A DNA stretch of 18,291 bases, from positions 1 to 18,291 of the forward strand of contig JALRFG010000020.1 of the NCBI GenBank assembly GCA_023253795.1. Reading direction: 5' to 3'. Every line of letters starts with the position of its first letter. Position 1 is the first letter of the stretch. A model generated the notes under the pieces. That model made no database searches and had not been told where the DNA came from. It worked only from the letters and a program-made list of their open reading frames with translations. Positions 7,649 through 15,800 of the stretch are shown piece after piece. The DNA is from Methylocystis sp. GTDB taxonomy: Bacteria; Pseudomonadota; Alphaproteobacteria; Rhizobiales; Beijerinckiaceae. The position numbers and the translations under genes were made by a program.

Positions 7649-9556
7649 ATGCAGCTTGGTCATAAAAAGAAAAGCAGCTTTCTACTTGCGCTCGCCGCGC
7701 TTGGAATCGTCTTTGGCGATATCGGAACAAGTCCGATGTACGCCGTCAGTGAATCGATGCGCGCCTCCGGCTCTCCGCATAGTTCAATGGCTGTGTTCGG
7801 CGTCACCTCTTTGATTTTCTGGACGTTGGCGCTGATTGTGAGCGTAAAATATCTGCTGTTTATAACCAGAGTGGATAATGATGGAGAGGGTGGCATCTTT
7901 GCGATCGTTTCCGTAATCAAGTCAAAAGTCGGATCAAACGATAGTGTGGTCATGTGGATCATGACTGCAATTGCGATCGCCTCCACAGGCCTCTTGTTCG
8001 CTGATAGCCTCATCACGCCAGCGCTTTCCGTTATGGCGGCGACCGAAGGCGCAAAAATGATTTATGACGGCGCAGATCAATGGGTTGTTAGCGCGAGCAT
8101 CGTGATTTTAACAACTCTCTTCGCCGTTCAAAGATATGGCACTGACGCGCTCAGTCGTTTTTTTAGCCCTGTAATGATCGTGTGGTTCATCGCGATCGCG
8201 CTGACGGGCTTTAAGGCGATTATCACAAAGCCGATTATTCTAGACGCCGTCATGCCGCAATATGGCTATGAACTGCTTCTTTCGCTCAGCTGGAGCGGGC
8301 GCTTTAATCTTCTCGGCTCTATTCTTCTTGCCGCTACCGGCGCAGAAGCCATTTATGCGGATATGGGGCATTTTGGTCGGCGCCCCATTAGCATCGCGTG
8401 GTATGGATTTGCGCTCGTCTCATTGCTGTTGAGTTATTTTGGACAAGGCGCCTGGTTGCTGACTCATCATGCTGGCGCAGGTTCGGACGATAATCCTTTT
8501 TTTGCGATCATCCCTCTTCAGTTCATGGCGCCGATGGTCGTGCTTGCCACGCTTGCCAGCGTTATCGCCAGTCAGGCCGTGATCTCTGGAATGTTCTCGC
8601 TCGCCAATCAGGCGATCCGGTTAAACTATCTGCCCAGATTGGAGATCAGGCACACGTCCTTAACGGAGTGTGGGCAAATCTACGTGCCTTATATAAATTT
8701 CTTATTGTTGATTGGTGGCGTCCTGTTGATTTCGGGATTCCGATCGTCATCGGCATTGGCGTCATCTTATGGATTTGCCGTCGCCGCGACGATGTTTTTG
8801 ACGACAACGGCTTTTTCATTCGTCGTTCTTTATGTGTGGGAATGGTCTGTCTGGAAGCTTATCGCCTTTGTCTTTTTCGCGATCCCGCTGGATTTTATCT
8901 ATCTGGCCGCAACAGTGACAAAGCTGCCTGCAGGTCATTATCTAACGCTGATTATTTCTATGGTGATCATTTGGCTGTTGTCAGCCTGGTTCCTGGGTAA
9001 TCGTGCGCTTTCAAGACGCGCGCAGCGCCTTGATATCCCGGTTGCAGATTTTGCAGATATGATTGAGATGCGGCACGATCTGGCGCACAGCGCGCGCCCG
9101 GCGATCTTTTTTCAGCATTTGCCATTCCCCTCCGAGGTGGAGGTTACGCCCAACGCCCTGCTGCGTCAGGTGCAAATTACGTCGATGCTGTACCAGCCTG
9201 CCGTTATTGTTGAGTTCATAGACTCCTCTTTTCCACATATTCCTGAGGAAAAGAGGCTTTATACGGCTGAATATCCCAATAATATCCATGTGGTGAGAGC
9301 GACGTTCGGATATTGGGAAGCCGCGTCGATTAATCCTGTCATCGCGCTGGGAAAATCGCGCGGATGGTGGAAAGACGAGACGGACGTCGTGTATTTCGCC
9401 GTGCGTGAAGATTTAAGGCTCGCCAGCGCCAATGAGTTATCCTGGCTGGTGAAATGGCCCTATTTCTTCCTTCATAAGCTGGACCAGCCTCAGCCCAGAA
9501 GCCTCCACATTAATGCTATGCGATATGTGGAGCTCGGGATGCCAATTGATATCTAG
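7649..9556 (+). CDS. kup: Kup (KT/HAK/KUP family) low-affinity potassium transporter
   Basis: Kup takes up K+ with protons across the inner membrane. The 635-residue protein is full length for the family. Diagnostic motifs are GIVFGDIGTSPMYAV (19-33), GEGGIFA (79-85), the TPALSVMAATEG segment (123-134), GAEAIYADMGHFGR (231-244), SQAVISGMFSLANQAI and GQIYVPYIN (342-350). About 12 hydrophobic helices span residues 11-450, and a hydrophilic cytoplasmic domain fills the rest. It follows the cNMP-domain ZIP-like gene by 71 bases on the same strand and converges on the STAS gene. Codon use is more AT-rich than in the LPS genes. Its placement beside a ProP/KgtP-type symporter suggests osmotic or pH adaptation, which is inferred. 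Confidence 0.95.
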   Translation: MQLGHKKKSSFLLALAALGIVFGDIGTSPMYAVSESMRASGSPHSSMAVFGVTSLIFWTLALIVSVKYLLFITRVDNDGEGGIFAIVSVIKSKVGSNDSVVMWIMTAIAIASTGLLFADSLITPALSVMAATEGAKMIYDGADQWVVSASIVILTTLFAVQRYGTDALSRFFSPVMIVWFIAIALTGFKAIITKPIILDAVMPQYGYELLLSLSWSGRFNLLGSILLAATGAEAIYADMGHFGRRPISIAWYGFALVSLLLSYFGQGAWLLTHHAGAGSDDNPFFAIIPLQFMAPMVVLATLASVIASQAVISGMFSLANQAIRLNYLPRLEIRHTSLTECGQIYVPYINFLLLIGGVLLISGFRSSSALASSYGFAVAATMFLTTTAFSFVVLYVWEWSVWKLIAFVFFAIPLDFIYLAATVTKLPAGHYLTLIISMVIIWLLSAWFLGNRALSRRAQRLDIPVADFADMIEMRHDLAHSARPAIFFQHLPFPSEVEVTPNALLRQVQITSMLYQPAVIVEFIDSSFPHIPEEKRLYTAEYPNNIHVVRATFGYWEAASINPVIALGKSRGWWKDETDVVYFAVREDLRLASANELSWLVKWPYFFLHKLDQPQPRSLHINAMRYVELGMPIDI

Positions 9557-9605
9557 TGGCGCAGAAGCGCGGATTGCGCATCCACTTCTAGAGCTATTTT
9601 TTAAG
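9555..9605 (+). terminator. Possible terminator after kup
   Basis: AGTGG and CGCA (9555-9563) pair with TGCG and CCACT (9575-9586) with a small bulge; a run of six T lies at 9597-9602, about ten bases past the stem. The gap between the stem and the T-run makes it a weak intrinsic terminator, but it lies exactly at the convergent kup/STAS junction where one is expected. The T-run falls in the last codons of the STAS gene. Confidence 0.35.
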
Positions 9606-9932
9606 CGCTGCGATGGCGTCAGATGTCGTCTCGTGCGCGCCGAGCAATGAATCGAATCCGCTTAGGGAAATAACTTCTTTAACGGACCCTTGTGCGCCGC
9701 ATAAGGTAAGCGCGCCGCCCGTGGACTTCGTCTTTTTCGCGGTGATCAACAAGGCGCGCAAGCCCGCCGAACTCACATAATCAATGCCGGAGAGATCGAT
9801 CACGACATGTTGTGCGCCGGCGCCGATATGAAGCATGCACTGCTCTTCAAACGAGGATGAGGTTGCGCCATCTATTCTGCCCTGAGGCTGCAAAACAATT
9901 ACATCATCAACTAGGCTTTGTTGGACATGCAT
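9594..9932 (-). CDS. STAS-domain anti-anti-sigma factor-like protein (RsbV/SpoIIAA type)
   Basis: This is a single-domain STAS protein. In partner switching such a protein binds an RsbW-type kinase when unphosphorylated and is released when phosphorylated on one serine. The motif DLSGIDYVSSAGLRALL matches the family; the second serine before AGL (residue 55 counted from this start) is the expected phosphorylation site. I chose the ATG at 9932 (112 residues) because AGGGA lies eight bases upstream; the ATG at 9965 would add 11 residues with no ribosome site. It is divergent from the RsbW-like ATPase and SpoIIE-type phosphatase genes, so the three genes are probably one module. Its downstream partner is not visible: there is no sigma factor in the window. 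Confidence 0.9.
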   Translation of the reverse strand: MHVQQSLVDDVIVLQPQGRIDGATSSSFEEQCMLHIGAGAQHVVIDLSGIDYVSSAGLRALLITAKKTKSTGGALTLCGAQGSVKEVISLSGFDSLLGAHETTSDAIAALKK

Positions 9933-10069
9933 CAGCTTATTCCCTGCATTTTTGGGGATTTTCATGAAAGAAAAATTTTGTTATGATTTTAGCTGTCTGC
10001 TCATATTTAGTCTAGCGAGGAAATATATGGTACGATCGTATCGTGAGCGCCGCTGGTCTGTGATGCTGC
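9933..10069. promoter_or_regulatory. Divergent control region between STAS and ATPase genes
   Basis: This AT-rich spacer separates the head-to-head STAS and ATPase genes. It contains the perfect 10-base palindrome TACGATCGTA at 10031-10040, which is too tight for a hairpin but of operator type. A GAGGAA ribosome site at 10017-10022 serves a tiny leader reading frame rather than the ATPase gene itself. No -10/-35 pair is clear. Confidence 0.4.
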
Positions 10070-10077
10070 ATGACTGA
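10027..10077 (+). CDS. Putative 16-codon leader ORF coupled to the RsbW-like ATPase gene
   Basis: An ATG at 10027 preceded by GAGGAA (10017-10022, spacing 4) opens a 16-residue frame (MVRSYRERRWSVMLHD) ending at TGA 10075-10077. The ATPase ATG (10070) has no visible Shine-Dalgarno of its own, and its frame is closed upstream by a TGA at 10061-10063. Ribosomes finishing this leader would be positioned over the ATPase start, so translational coupling is plausible. The peptide matches nothing I recognise and may have no function beyond this. It could also be chance. Confidence 0.35.
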   Translation: MVRSYRERRWSVMLHD

Positions 10078-10513
10078 TATGTCGCCGCCTCAGTCATATG
10101 CTTTTGAGCTTACGCCGCAGAATATGTCTACTGCGTTGGATTGGGTTGAAAATTGCGTTAAAAATTTAGCCTCTAATGAGCGGCAGATATTTGGCGTGCG
10201 ACTTTGTGTGGAAGAGTTGCTGGCAAATCTCCTTTCTCATGTAAAATCTCAGATCGTTAATGTGGAAATTAATATTCAGCCCGATGCGTCTGGCATTGGC
10301 CTTATTCTTACAAACAACGGACCTTTGTTTAACCCGTTGGAGAAAGAAGCTCGAATGTTGGATTCTGATATAGATGCGGCGAGATTGGGTGGCTGGGGCG
10401 TTCCAATTCTACATCATTTCTCTGATCGATTTGAATATCGGGCTGTTGGCGGCAATAATGTGATTATGTTGTATTTTTCAGAGCGCCAGGACGCCGGTAA
10501 TTCACGCGAGTGA
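10070..10513 (+). CDS. RsbW/SpoIIAB-like ATP-binding (HATPase_c_2) anti-sigma-type kinase
   Basis: This 147-residue single-domain GHKL ATPase resembles partner-switching serine kinases. Such proteins bind and inhibit a target, often a sigma factor, and phosphorylate a STAS antagonist. The N-box is RLCVEELLANLLSH (44-57, with Glu49 and Asn53). The G2-like glycine turn is GGWGVPIL (107-114). In the G1 box the usual D-x-G reads N-N-G (82-84), so the conserved adenine-contacting Asp is Asn here; kinase activity or ATP binding may be altered. The start may be the ATG at 10070 or 10079; neither has its own ribosome site, but a small upstream reading frame could couple translation. The phosphatase gene follows after 10 bases. 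The gene is clearly AT-rich compared with the flanks. Confidence 0.88.
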   Translation: MTDMSPPQSYAFELTPQNMSTALDWVENCVKNLASNERQIFGVRLCVEELLANLLSHVKSQIVNVEINIQPDASGIGLILTNNGPLFNPLEKEARMLDSDIDAARLGGWGVPILHHFSDRFEYRAVGGNNVIMLYFSERQDAGNSRE

Positions 10514-10523
10514 GGAAATATTC

Positions 10524-11795
10524 GTGACGAATAATAATATAATTACTGCGCCTGATTTGCTCAGAAACTATTTCATGTCGGAGAAGGTCAAGACGCTTCG
10601 TCCGAACGAAGTTCTCGTTCATCAGGGTGACGAAAGCCATAGCGCATTTTTTTTGGATGAGGGTGAAATTATTGTTTACGCTGAAACTAGTTATGGTGAA
10701 ACGATCCTTGCAACGCATCGCGCGCCGCGCCTGATCGGCGAAATCGGCGCTTTGGCGGGGCTTCCCCGCACAGCAAGTATGCGTGCGTCTGGCGATGTGG
10801 TTTTGTTCGAAATTGCACGTGAGCGTTTGCTGGAGCTGGGGTTGAAATATCCGAATATATTGTTGTCGGCTGTCCAGCAGCTTGGCCGGCAACTGGGCGG
10901 CGTAAATGAAGCCTTGGCCCTTTATTCTAATGCGCTCTCTGCGCTTGAGACGCGCACTTTTGATAATAGCATTCTGGCGGATCTTGATAACCCGTCGCCG
11001 TCGCTTGCGGCTTTTTCAGAAGCTTTCAAAAGATTTGCCAATCAAATTAGCGTTAAGCGGCGCCAAGATGATGATATGGCGGCGGCGGCGCTGATCCAGC
11101 AATCATTTTTGCCCAAGATTGATGCGTTAAATTTATTTGGCGATAGGCTTCAGGTGGCCGGCGCAATAAGGCCGACGCGAGAAGTTGGCGGAGATTTTTA
11201 TGATATATTTTCGATCTCTGGCGATCGCGTCGCAATCGTCATTGGCGATGTTTGTGGAAAGGGCACGCCAGCAAGTCTTTTTACGGCAATCGTCGTAACG
11301 TTAATCCGAACGATTTGTCGAGAGCATCCGGACCCCGCAACAGCGATTTCGCGTGTTAATAAAGCATTATGCGCGGATAATGAATCAATGATGTTCGCCA
11401 CGGTTTTCTATGGCGTTCTGAATATTTCCACACGCGTTCTTGAATACGTCAATTGTGGTCATGTCTCGCCTGTAATTCTGTCGCAGCAAGAAACTCCGCG
11501 CAGATTGACGCCGACAGCCATTCCGCTCGCGATTGATGACGGCGTCATGATTAAAGCCGGATCGACGATTATGATGGAAGGGGACACGCTCATATTAATT
11601 ACAGACGGCGTGACGGAATCAATGAATGTCGCTCAGCAGGAGTATGGAGAAAGTCGTTTTTCAAATCTCCTGAATGAGATTAATCGCTTGTCGCCAAAAG
11701 ATATGATGGCGTCGATTTTCGATGATGTCGACGCCTTCTCCGAGGGCGCAGAGCAATCTGATGATATTGGTTGTTTGGTCGTAAGGTTTGATTGA
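10524..11795 (+). CDS. cNMP-binding domain / SpoIIE-type PP2C serine phosphatase
   Basis: This 423-residue signalling phosphatase would dephosphorylate the STAS antagonist. The N-terminal cNMP-binding domain (about 10-125) has the cassette IGEIGALAGLPRTASMRA, retaining the ligand-contacting Glu73 and Arg82. A helical linker (about 160-195) leads to the PPM/SpoIIE domain, entered by LIQQSFLP. The metal and catalytic aspartates all appear present: VGGDFYD (D224), GDVCGKG (D242), ITDGVTES (D361) and SDDIGC (D413/D414), as does NCGHVSP. The GTG start is preceded by GAGGAA at 10512-10517 and lies 10 bases after the ATPase stop, so the two are co-transcribed. It is soluble, with no membrane segment. 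Control of the phosphatase by a cyclic nucleotide is inferred. Confidence 0.92.
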   Translation: MTNNNIITAPDLLRNYFMSEKVKTLRPNEVLVHQGDESHSAFFLDEGEIIVYAETSYGETILATHRAPRLIGEIGALAGLPRTASMRASGDVVLFEIARERLLELGLKYPNILLSAVQQLGRQLGGVNEALALYSNALSALETRTFDNSILADLDNPSPSLAAFSEAFKRFANQISVKRRQDDDMAAAALIQQSFLPKIDALNLFGDRLQVAGAIRPTREVGGDFYDIFSISGDRVAIVIGDVCGKGTPASLFTAIVVTLIRTICREHPDPATAISRVNKALCADNESMMFATVFYGVLNISTRVLEYVNCGHVSPVILSQQETPRRLTPTAIPLAIDDGVMIKAGSTIMMEGDTLILITDGVTESMNVAQQEYGESRFSNLLNEINRLSPKDMMASIFDDVDAFSEGAEQSDDIGCLVVRFD

Positions 11796-12039
11796 TGCGC
11801 ATTTTTTGACGCATGTCAGCGGCAACATGTAGTCAATAGAATATGGTCCGCCGCCGCGCAGGACTTTTACGGAATTAGATCAAATTTGATGGATTTCGTT
11901 TCCGCCGCCTTCACGTAGAAACGCTAATTATCCCCTGAAAGCAGCGATTTACACCTGATTCACCAGGCTTGTTAGCAGCTTTTGGGCGCCTTTCCCGCAA
12001 GATTGGCGTATCGAAAACGCGACGGCGAGGAGTGGGGCC
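11796..12039. other. Intergenic region upstream of the DUF6101 gene
   Basis: These 244 bases contain no gene. The perfect 12-base palindrome ATCAAATTTGAT at 11879-11890 has the form of a dimeric regulator site. ATGCG/CGCAT around 11795-11814 makes only a 5-base stem, with the T-run inside the loop, so it is not a good terminator. GAGGAG just before 12040 is the ribosome site of the next gene. Composition returns to GC-rich from about 11980, marking the right edge of the accessory block. Confidence 0.45.
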
Positions 12040-12573
12040 ATGTTACAGGCGATCGAAAAACGTCAGGAGAAACGCGCCGGCGAGAAGCTGCTGGTGCAGC
12101 GTGATCGTCGCGCCGATGGCGGATCGCGCCATGTGCGGGTGACGCGCGGCGATATTCTGATCGCGCGGCGTTTCGGCGGCGTGGCGATGATGATCGCGGC
12201 GCCGGTAGAGGCCTATCGCGGCGTTGGGCTCGACGCGCAGACCGACGCCAATGGCGACATTCTGTATCGGCTGATGCTAGTTCATCGCGACGCCGATCTC
12301 GACATTGTGCTTGCCGAGACGCACGACAGCAATGAGGCGCAGGCCCAGTGGATGGAATGGTCGATGTGGTTCGATCTAACGCGCCTGGCGATCAAGGATG
12401 ATGAATGGATGGCGCTGGAAACGCCGGCGGCAGCGCGCACCGTCGCGGATCGTCGCCGTCCGGCGTCTCTGGTTCAGCGCCGGGGCACCTTTCTCTCGCG
12501 TCGCAAGACGGGCGACAGGCGTCGCTTTGGCGAGATTTTTGCCGATGAGCGGGAGATCGTGAGCTACGAATAG
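12040..12573 (+). CDS. DUF6101 family protein
   Basis: This 177-residue protein resembles the uncharacterised DUF6101 family of Rhizobiales. It has a charged N-terminus with DRRADGGSRHVRV, an RRFGGVAMMIAAPVEAYRGVGL segment, a VHRDADLDIVL strand, a WMEWSMWFDL helix, and a highly basic C-terminal tail (RRRPASLVQRRG, SRRKTGDRRR). No signal peptide or membrane helix is seen, so it is probably cytoplasmic, and the basic tail could bind nucleic acid or membranes. The GAGGAG at 12026-12031 supports the ATG at 12040. It appears to be a single-gene unit between the accessory block and the TonB-receptor gene. No function can be assigned. Confidence 0.72.
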   Translation: MLQAIEKRQEKRAGEKLLVQRDRRADGGSRHVRVTRGDILIARRFGGVAMMIAAPVEAYRGVGLDAQTDANGDILYRLMLVHRDADLDIVLAETHDSNEAQAQWMEWSMWFDLTRLAIKDDEWMALETPAAARTVADRRRPASLVQRRGTFLSRRKTGDRRRFGEIFADEREIVSYE

Positions 12574-12596
12574 AGGCGTTCTTCGCCGTAATTCCG

Positions 12597-12616
12597 CCGG
12601 CTTTGACGGAAGCCGG
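12597..12616 (+). terminator. Stem-loop after the DUF6101 gene
   Basis: CCGGCTT (12597-12603) pairs perfectly with AAGCCGG (12610-12616) over a 6-base loop, 24 bases after the DUF6101 stop. There is no T-tract after it, so it could be a 3' stabilising hairpin or a weak terminator. Confidence 0.4.
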
Positions 12617-12644
12617 GCCCGGATAAGCGGAAAAACGCCCATTC

Positions 12645-12757
12645 TCCCGGCTTTTTCGGGAAGATTTCCCGAGGCGCGGCGGGAAAAAACGGAACTGTCA
12701 CTCTGCTGCAACATACTGATTAAATTGCTTTTCATTGATTGACGCGGGAATTCCCGC
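12645..12757 (+). repeat. Cluster of CGGGAA/TTCCCG palindromes upstream of the TonB-receptor gene
   Basis: The hexamer CGGGAA and its complement TTCCCG recur at 12657-12662, 12666-12671, 12680-12685, 12745-12750 and 12751-12756. They form the palindromes TCGGGAA-GAT-TTCCCGA (12656-12672) and GCGGGAATTCCCGC (12744-12757), and TTTCCCG/CGGGAAA pairs across 8 bases (12665-12686). The set lies 90-200 bases before the receptor start and could be multiple operator copies or mutually exclusive RNA hairpins. Confidence 0.5.
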
Positions 12758-12780
12758 CCCTGCATTGTGCTGGCCATGGG

Positions 12781-12797
12781 GCGCCTTTGAGAGGCGC
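12781..12797 (+). promoter_or_regulatory. Leader hairpin before the TonB-receptor gene
   Basis: GCGCCT (12781-12786) pairs with AGGCGC (12792-12797) over a 5-base loop, about 50 bases before the ATG. It lies in the likely 5' untranslated region. AGG at 12835-12837 is the probable ribosome site for the ATG at 12846. No known riboswitch consensus was recognised. Confidence 0.35.
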
Positions 12798-12845
12798 TGG
12801 TTTCAGTAAACGACTGCATCGAGCAGACGGCGGCAGGTCAGACGA

Positions 12846-15800
12846 ATGCGTAAGGTTCATCTCTCTTCGATTTCTTTTCTGGCATTGAGCATTGCGGCGC
12901 CCGCGATGGCGCAGCAGTCTTTGCCGACCATTGAAATTGGCGCCACGCCTTTGCGGTCGACATCGCGTCCCGCCGTTCGTCCCACAGCAGCACCGGGACC
13001 GGCGCCGACCACCGTATCGCGCACAACGCAGACGCGTCCGAGTCGTGCGTCGACCGGCGCCGCCAGTGGCGTCGCCAGCAGTTCGGCCCCCGCGCCGGCG
13101 CCCTATGTTTCGCCGCTTGTCACCTATCAGGTGCCGGCGGCGGTGCATGTGGTTGAAGGCGCGGAAATCGCCAATGTGCGCAAGTTTAATCTAGGCGAAG
13201 CGTTGCAGCGCACCGCGCCGGGCGTGATCATCAATGACGTCGGCGGCAATCCGGCGTTTCCGGAATTAAATTATCGTGGCTTTAACGCATCGCCCTACGC
13301 CGGCGTGCCGCAGGGCCTCGCCGTGTTTCAGAACGGCATTCGCGTCAACGAAATGTGGGGCGATACGGTCAACTGGGATCTGATCCCCAGCATCGCCATC
13401 GACCGCGTCGCGATTGAAACCGGCAATCCGCTCTATGGTCTCAACGCCATCGGCGGCGCCGTCGTGCTTGATATGAAGAACGGCTTCACCTGGCAGGGCG
13501 CCGAGCTGGATGTTCGCGGCGGCTCGTTCAAGCGCCGCATGGGCACATTCCAGTTCGGCAAGCAGGTTGGCGATTTCGCTGTTTACGCCGCCGGCGAGGC
13601 GATGGGCGATTCCGGTTATCGCTATTTCCAGAGCACGCAGGTCAAACGCTTCTATGGCGATATTGGCTACAGGGCCGAGCAGGCTGAAGTGCACGCCAAT
13701 GTGACGCTCGGCGGCAACAAATTCGGCGCCTCGGGCCCCGCTCCGGAGCAAATGGTCGCCGCTGACAAGAGTTCTGTCTACACGACGCCGCAGACATACA
13801 AGAACCAGGTCGCCATGTTCGATCTGAATGGTCAGGTTCAGCTCAACCCGACCACCAAATTGCTCGGCGACGTGCATTATCGCGGCTATAATCAGGCGCG
13901 CGTCGACGGCAATACGACAGAGTTTGAATGCGAGCCGGGTTCGCCGACCTGCACCAGCGAGAGCGGCGGCGCAACCGGCGTTCCAAATTTCTTTACCGCC
14001 AACGGCAATGAGTACACCAAAGGGCCAACGCTCGGCGCCATTGATCGCACATGGACGAAGATCAGCACGATTGGTTTCACCACACAGTTGAACAATACCG
14101 ATCGTATTTTGGGTTTCGCTAATAAATTCACTATGGGTCTAAATCTTGAGCACGGATACACCGGCTTCCAGGCCAATCAGGAATTGGGCGTCATCAATCC
14201 TGATCTGAATGTCTCAGGGATTAATTACTGGACCAATGAGCCGGCGGCCGGCATCGCGCCGATCAACGTCAATGCGGCCAATTATTACCTCGGCGCCTAT
14301 GCGCTTGACTCGCTTGATCTGACGGACCGGCTGACGGTGAGCGGCGGCCTGCGTTTCAATCAGGCGCAGGTCAACATGTTCGACAATCGCGGCACGGATC
14401 TGAACAGCAATCATCAATTCAATCACATCAATCCGATGGGCGGCGCCTCTTTCAAGATCACGCCGGAAATTTCGGCCTATTCAAGCTATTCGGTCGCCAA
14501 TCGTGCGCCGACGCCGCTTGAACTGGGTTGCTCCGATCCCAATCGCCCTTGCGTGATCGACGCTTTTATGGTCGCCGATCCGCCTTTGCAGCAGGTGACG
14601 TCGAACACCATCGATACGGGCCTGCGCGGCGGTTTCAAGCCATCAGAGAAATTTTCGGGCTTTCTGGGCGCGCTGCCCGGCGCCGTGCAATGGACGGCCG
14701 GACTTTTTCGCACCAATGTCTTTAACGACATTTTCTCGATCCCGAGCCAGATCACCGGACGCGGTTACTTCACCAATGCCGGCAATACGGTCCGTCAGGG
14801 CGTCGAACTCTCGGCGCGCTATAATGACGATCGCACGGCGGCCTATATCAACTATTCGCTGACCGACGCCTATTTTAATTCGCAGAACTTCCTTGGTTCG
14901 CCGAATAATCCGGCGGTGGTTGCGATTGGCGCCAGCTCGGTGCTCACCAACCCCGGGGCGACGCTGCCCTCGGTGGCGACGAACCGTTTCAAGGCCGGCG
15001 TCGATTATTCGATGACGAAGAAGTGGAAAATCGGCGGCGATTTTGTCTACGCCACGGGTCCCTATCTTGGCGGCGACTGGGCCAATCAATTTGGCACGCT
15101 GTCGCCCTATGGCGTGCTCAACCTGCGCACGTCCTATAACTTCCTGCCCAATGTGCAGATGTATGCGTTGATCGAAAACGTCGCCAACACGCGCACGCGC
15201 AGCTTCGGTACTTTTTACGATCCTCAGGCGATTCCGTTCCTGCCGCTCACCAATCCGAAGATGGTTTCTGTTGGCCCGCCCACCGCTTTCTTCGGCGGCA
15301 TGAAATGGGATTACAGCAACGATCCTTCCGCAACGAGCTGGATCGCTTCCGCCAACAGCCTGTACGATCAAGAGACAGAGAAAGAGATCAAGCCAGCAAA
15401 TTCGCTGCGTAAATGGGGCGGTTTCTATGCAGGTCTCAACGCCGGCTATGGCTGGGGCGCGACGACCGGCGCGAATACGACGTCCTTTGGTCTGAATGAC
15501 GCCTGGGCGAATGCGGTGAATGGTCCTTTTGGCGCTGATGAAGTTGAAGGCGATGAGCCTTGGCAAATGGCGGTTCCCGGCTCCATGGCGATGGCCAATA
15601 CCGGTCTTGCGAACGCAAGTCGTAACGGCTTCATCGGTGGTGGACAGATCGGCTGGAACTATCAGGATGAATCAAATGTCGTGCTTGGCGCGGAAGCCGA
15701 TCTGCAGGGCTCCACATTCTCGGGTTCGGGAGAATACGCCAACGGTGTGGCGGATAACGCTTTTTATGGTTCGACCGATGGCAGTGAATATGCAAATGCC

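Noticed and set aside
4128..11795. Mobile element or defence island carrying the AT-rich block
   Set aside because: No transposase, integrase, terminal repeats, att-like duplication or tRNA was found at either edge; transfer is suggested only by composition.
11795..11814. ATGCG/CGCAT hairpin as terminator of the phosphatase operon
   Set aside because: The stem is only 5 bases and the T-run is in the loop rather than after the stem.
12574..12845. Cobalamin or other known riboswitch before the TonB-receptor gene
   Set aside because: No B12-box-like or other conserved riboswitch core was seen; the palindromes do not fit a known class.
13266..13877. 203-codon minus-strand frame inside the receptor gene
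   Set aside because: Antisense frame of a conserved coding region; no recognisable domain.
14643..15566. Long open frame on the minus strand (307 codons) inside the TonB-receptor gene
   Set aside because: It is opposite a well-supported receptor gene with clear motifs; composition is Arg/Ile-rich as expected of an antisense frame in GC-rich DNA.
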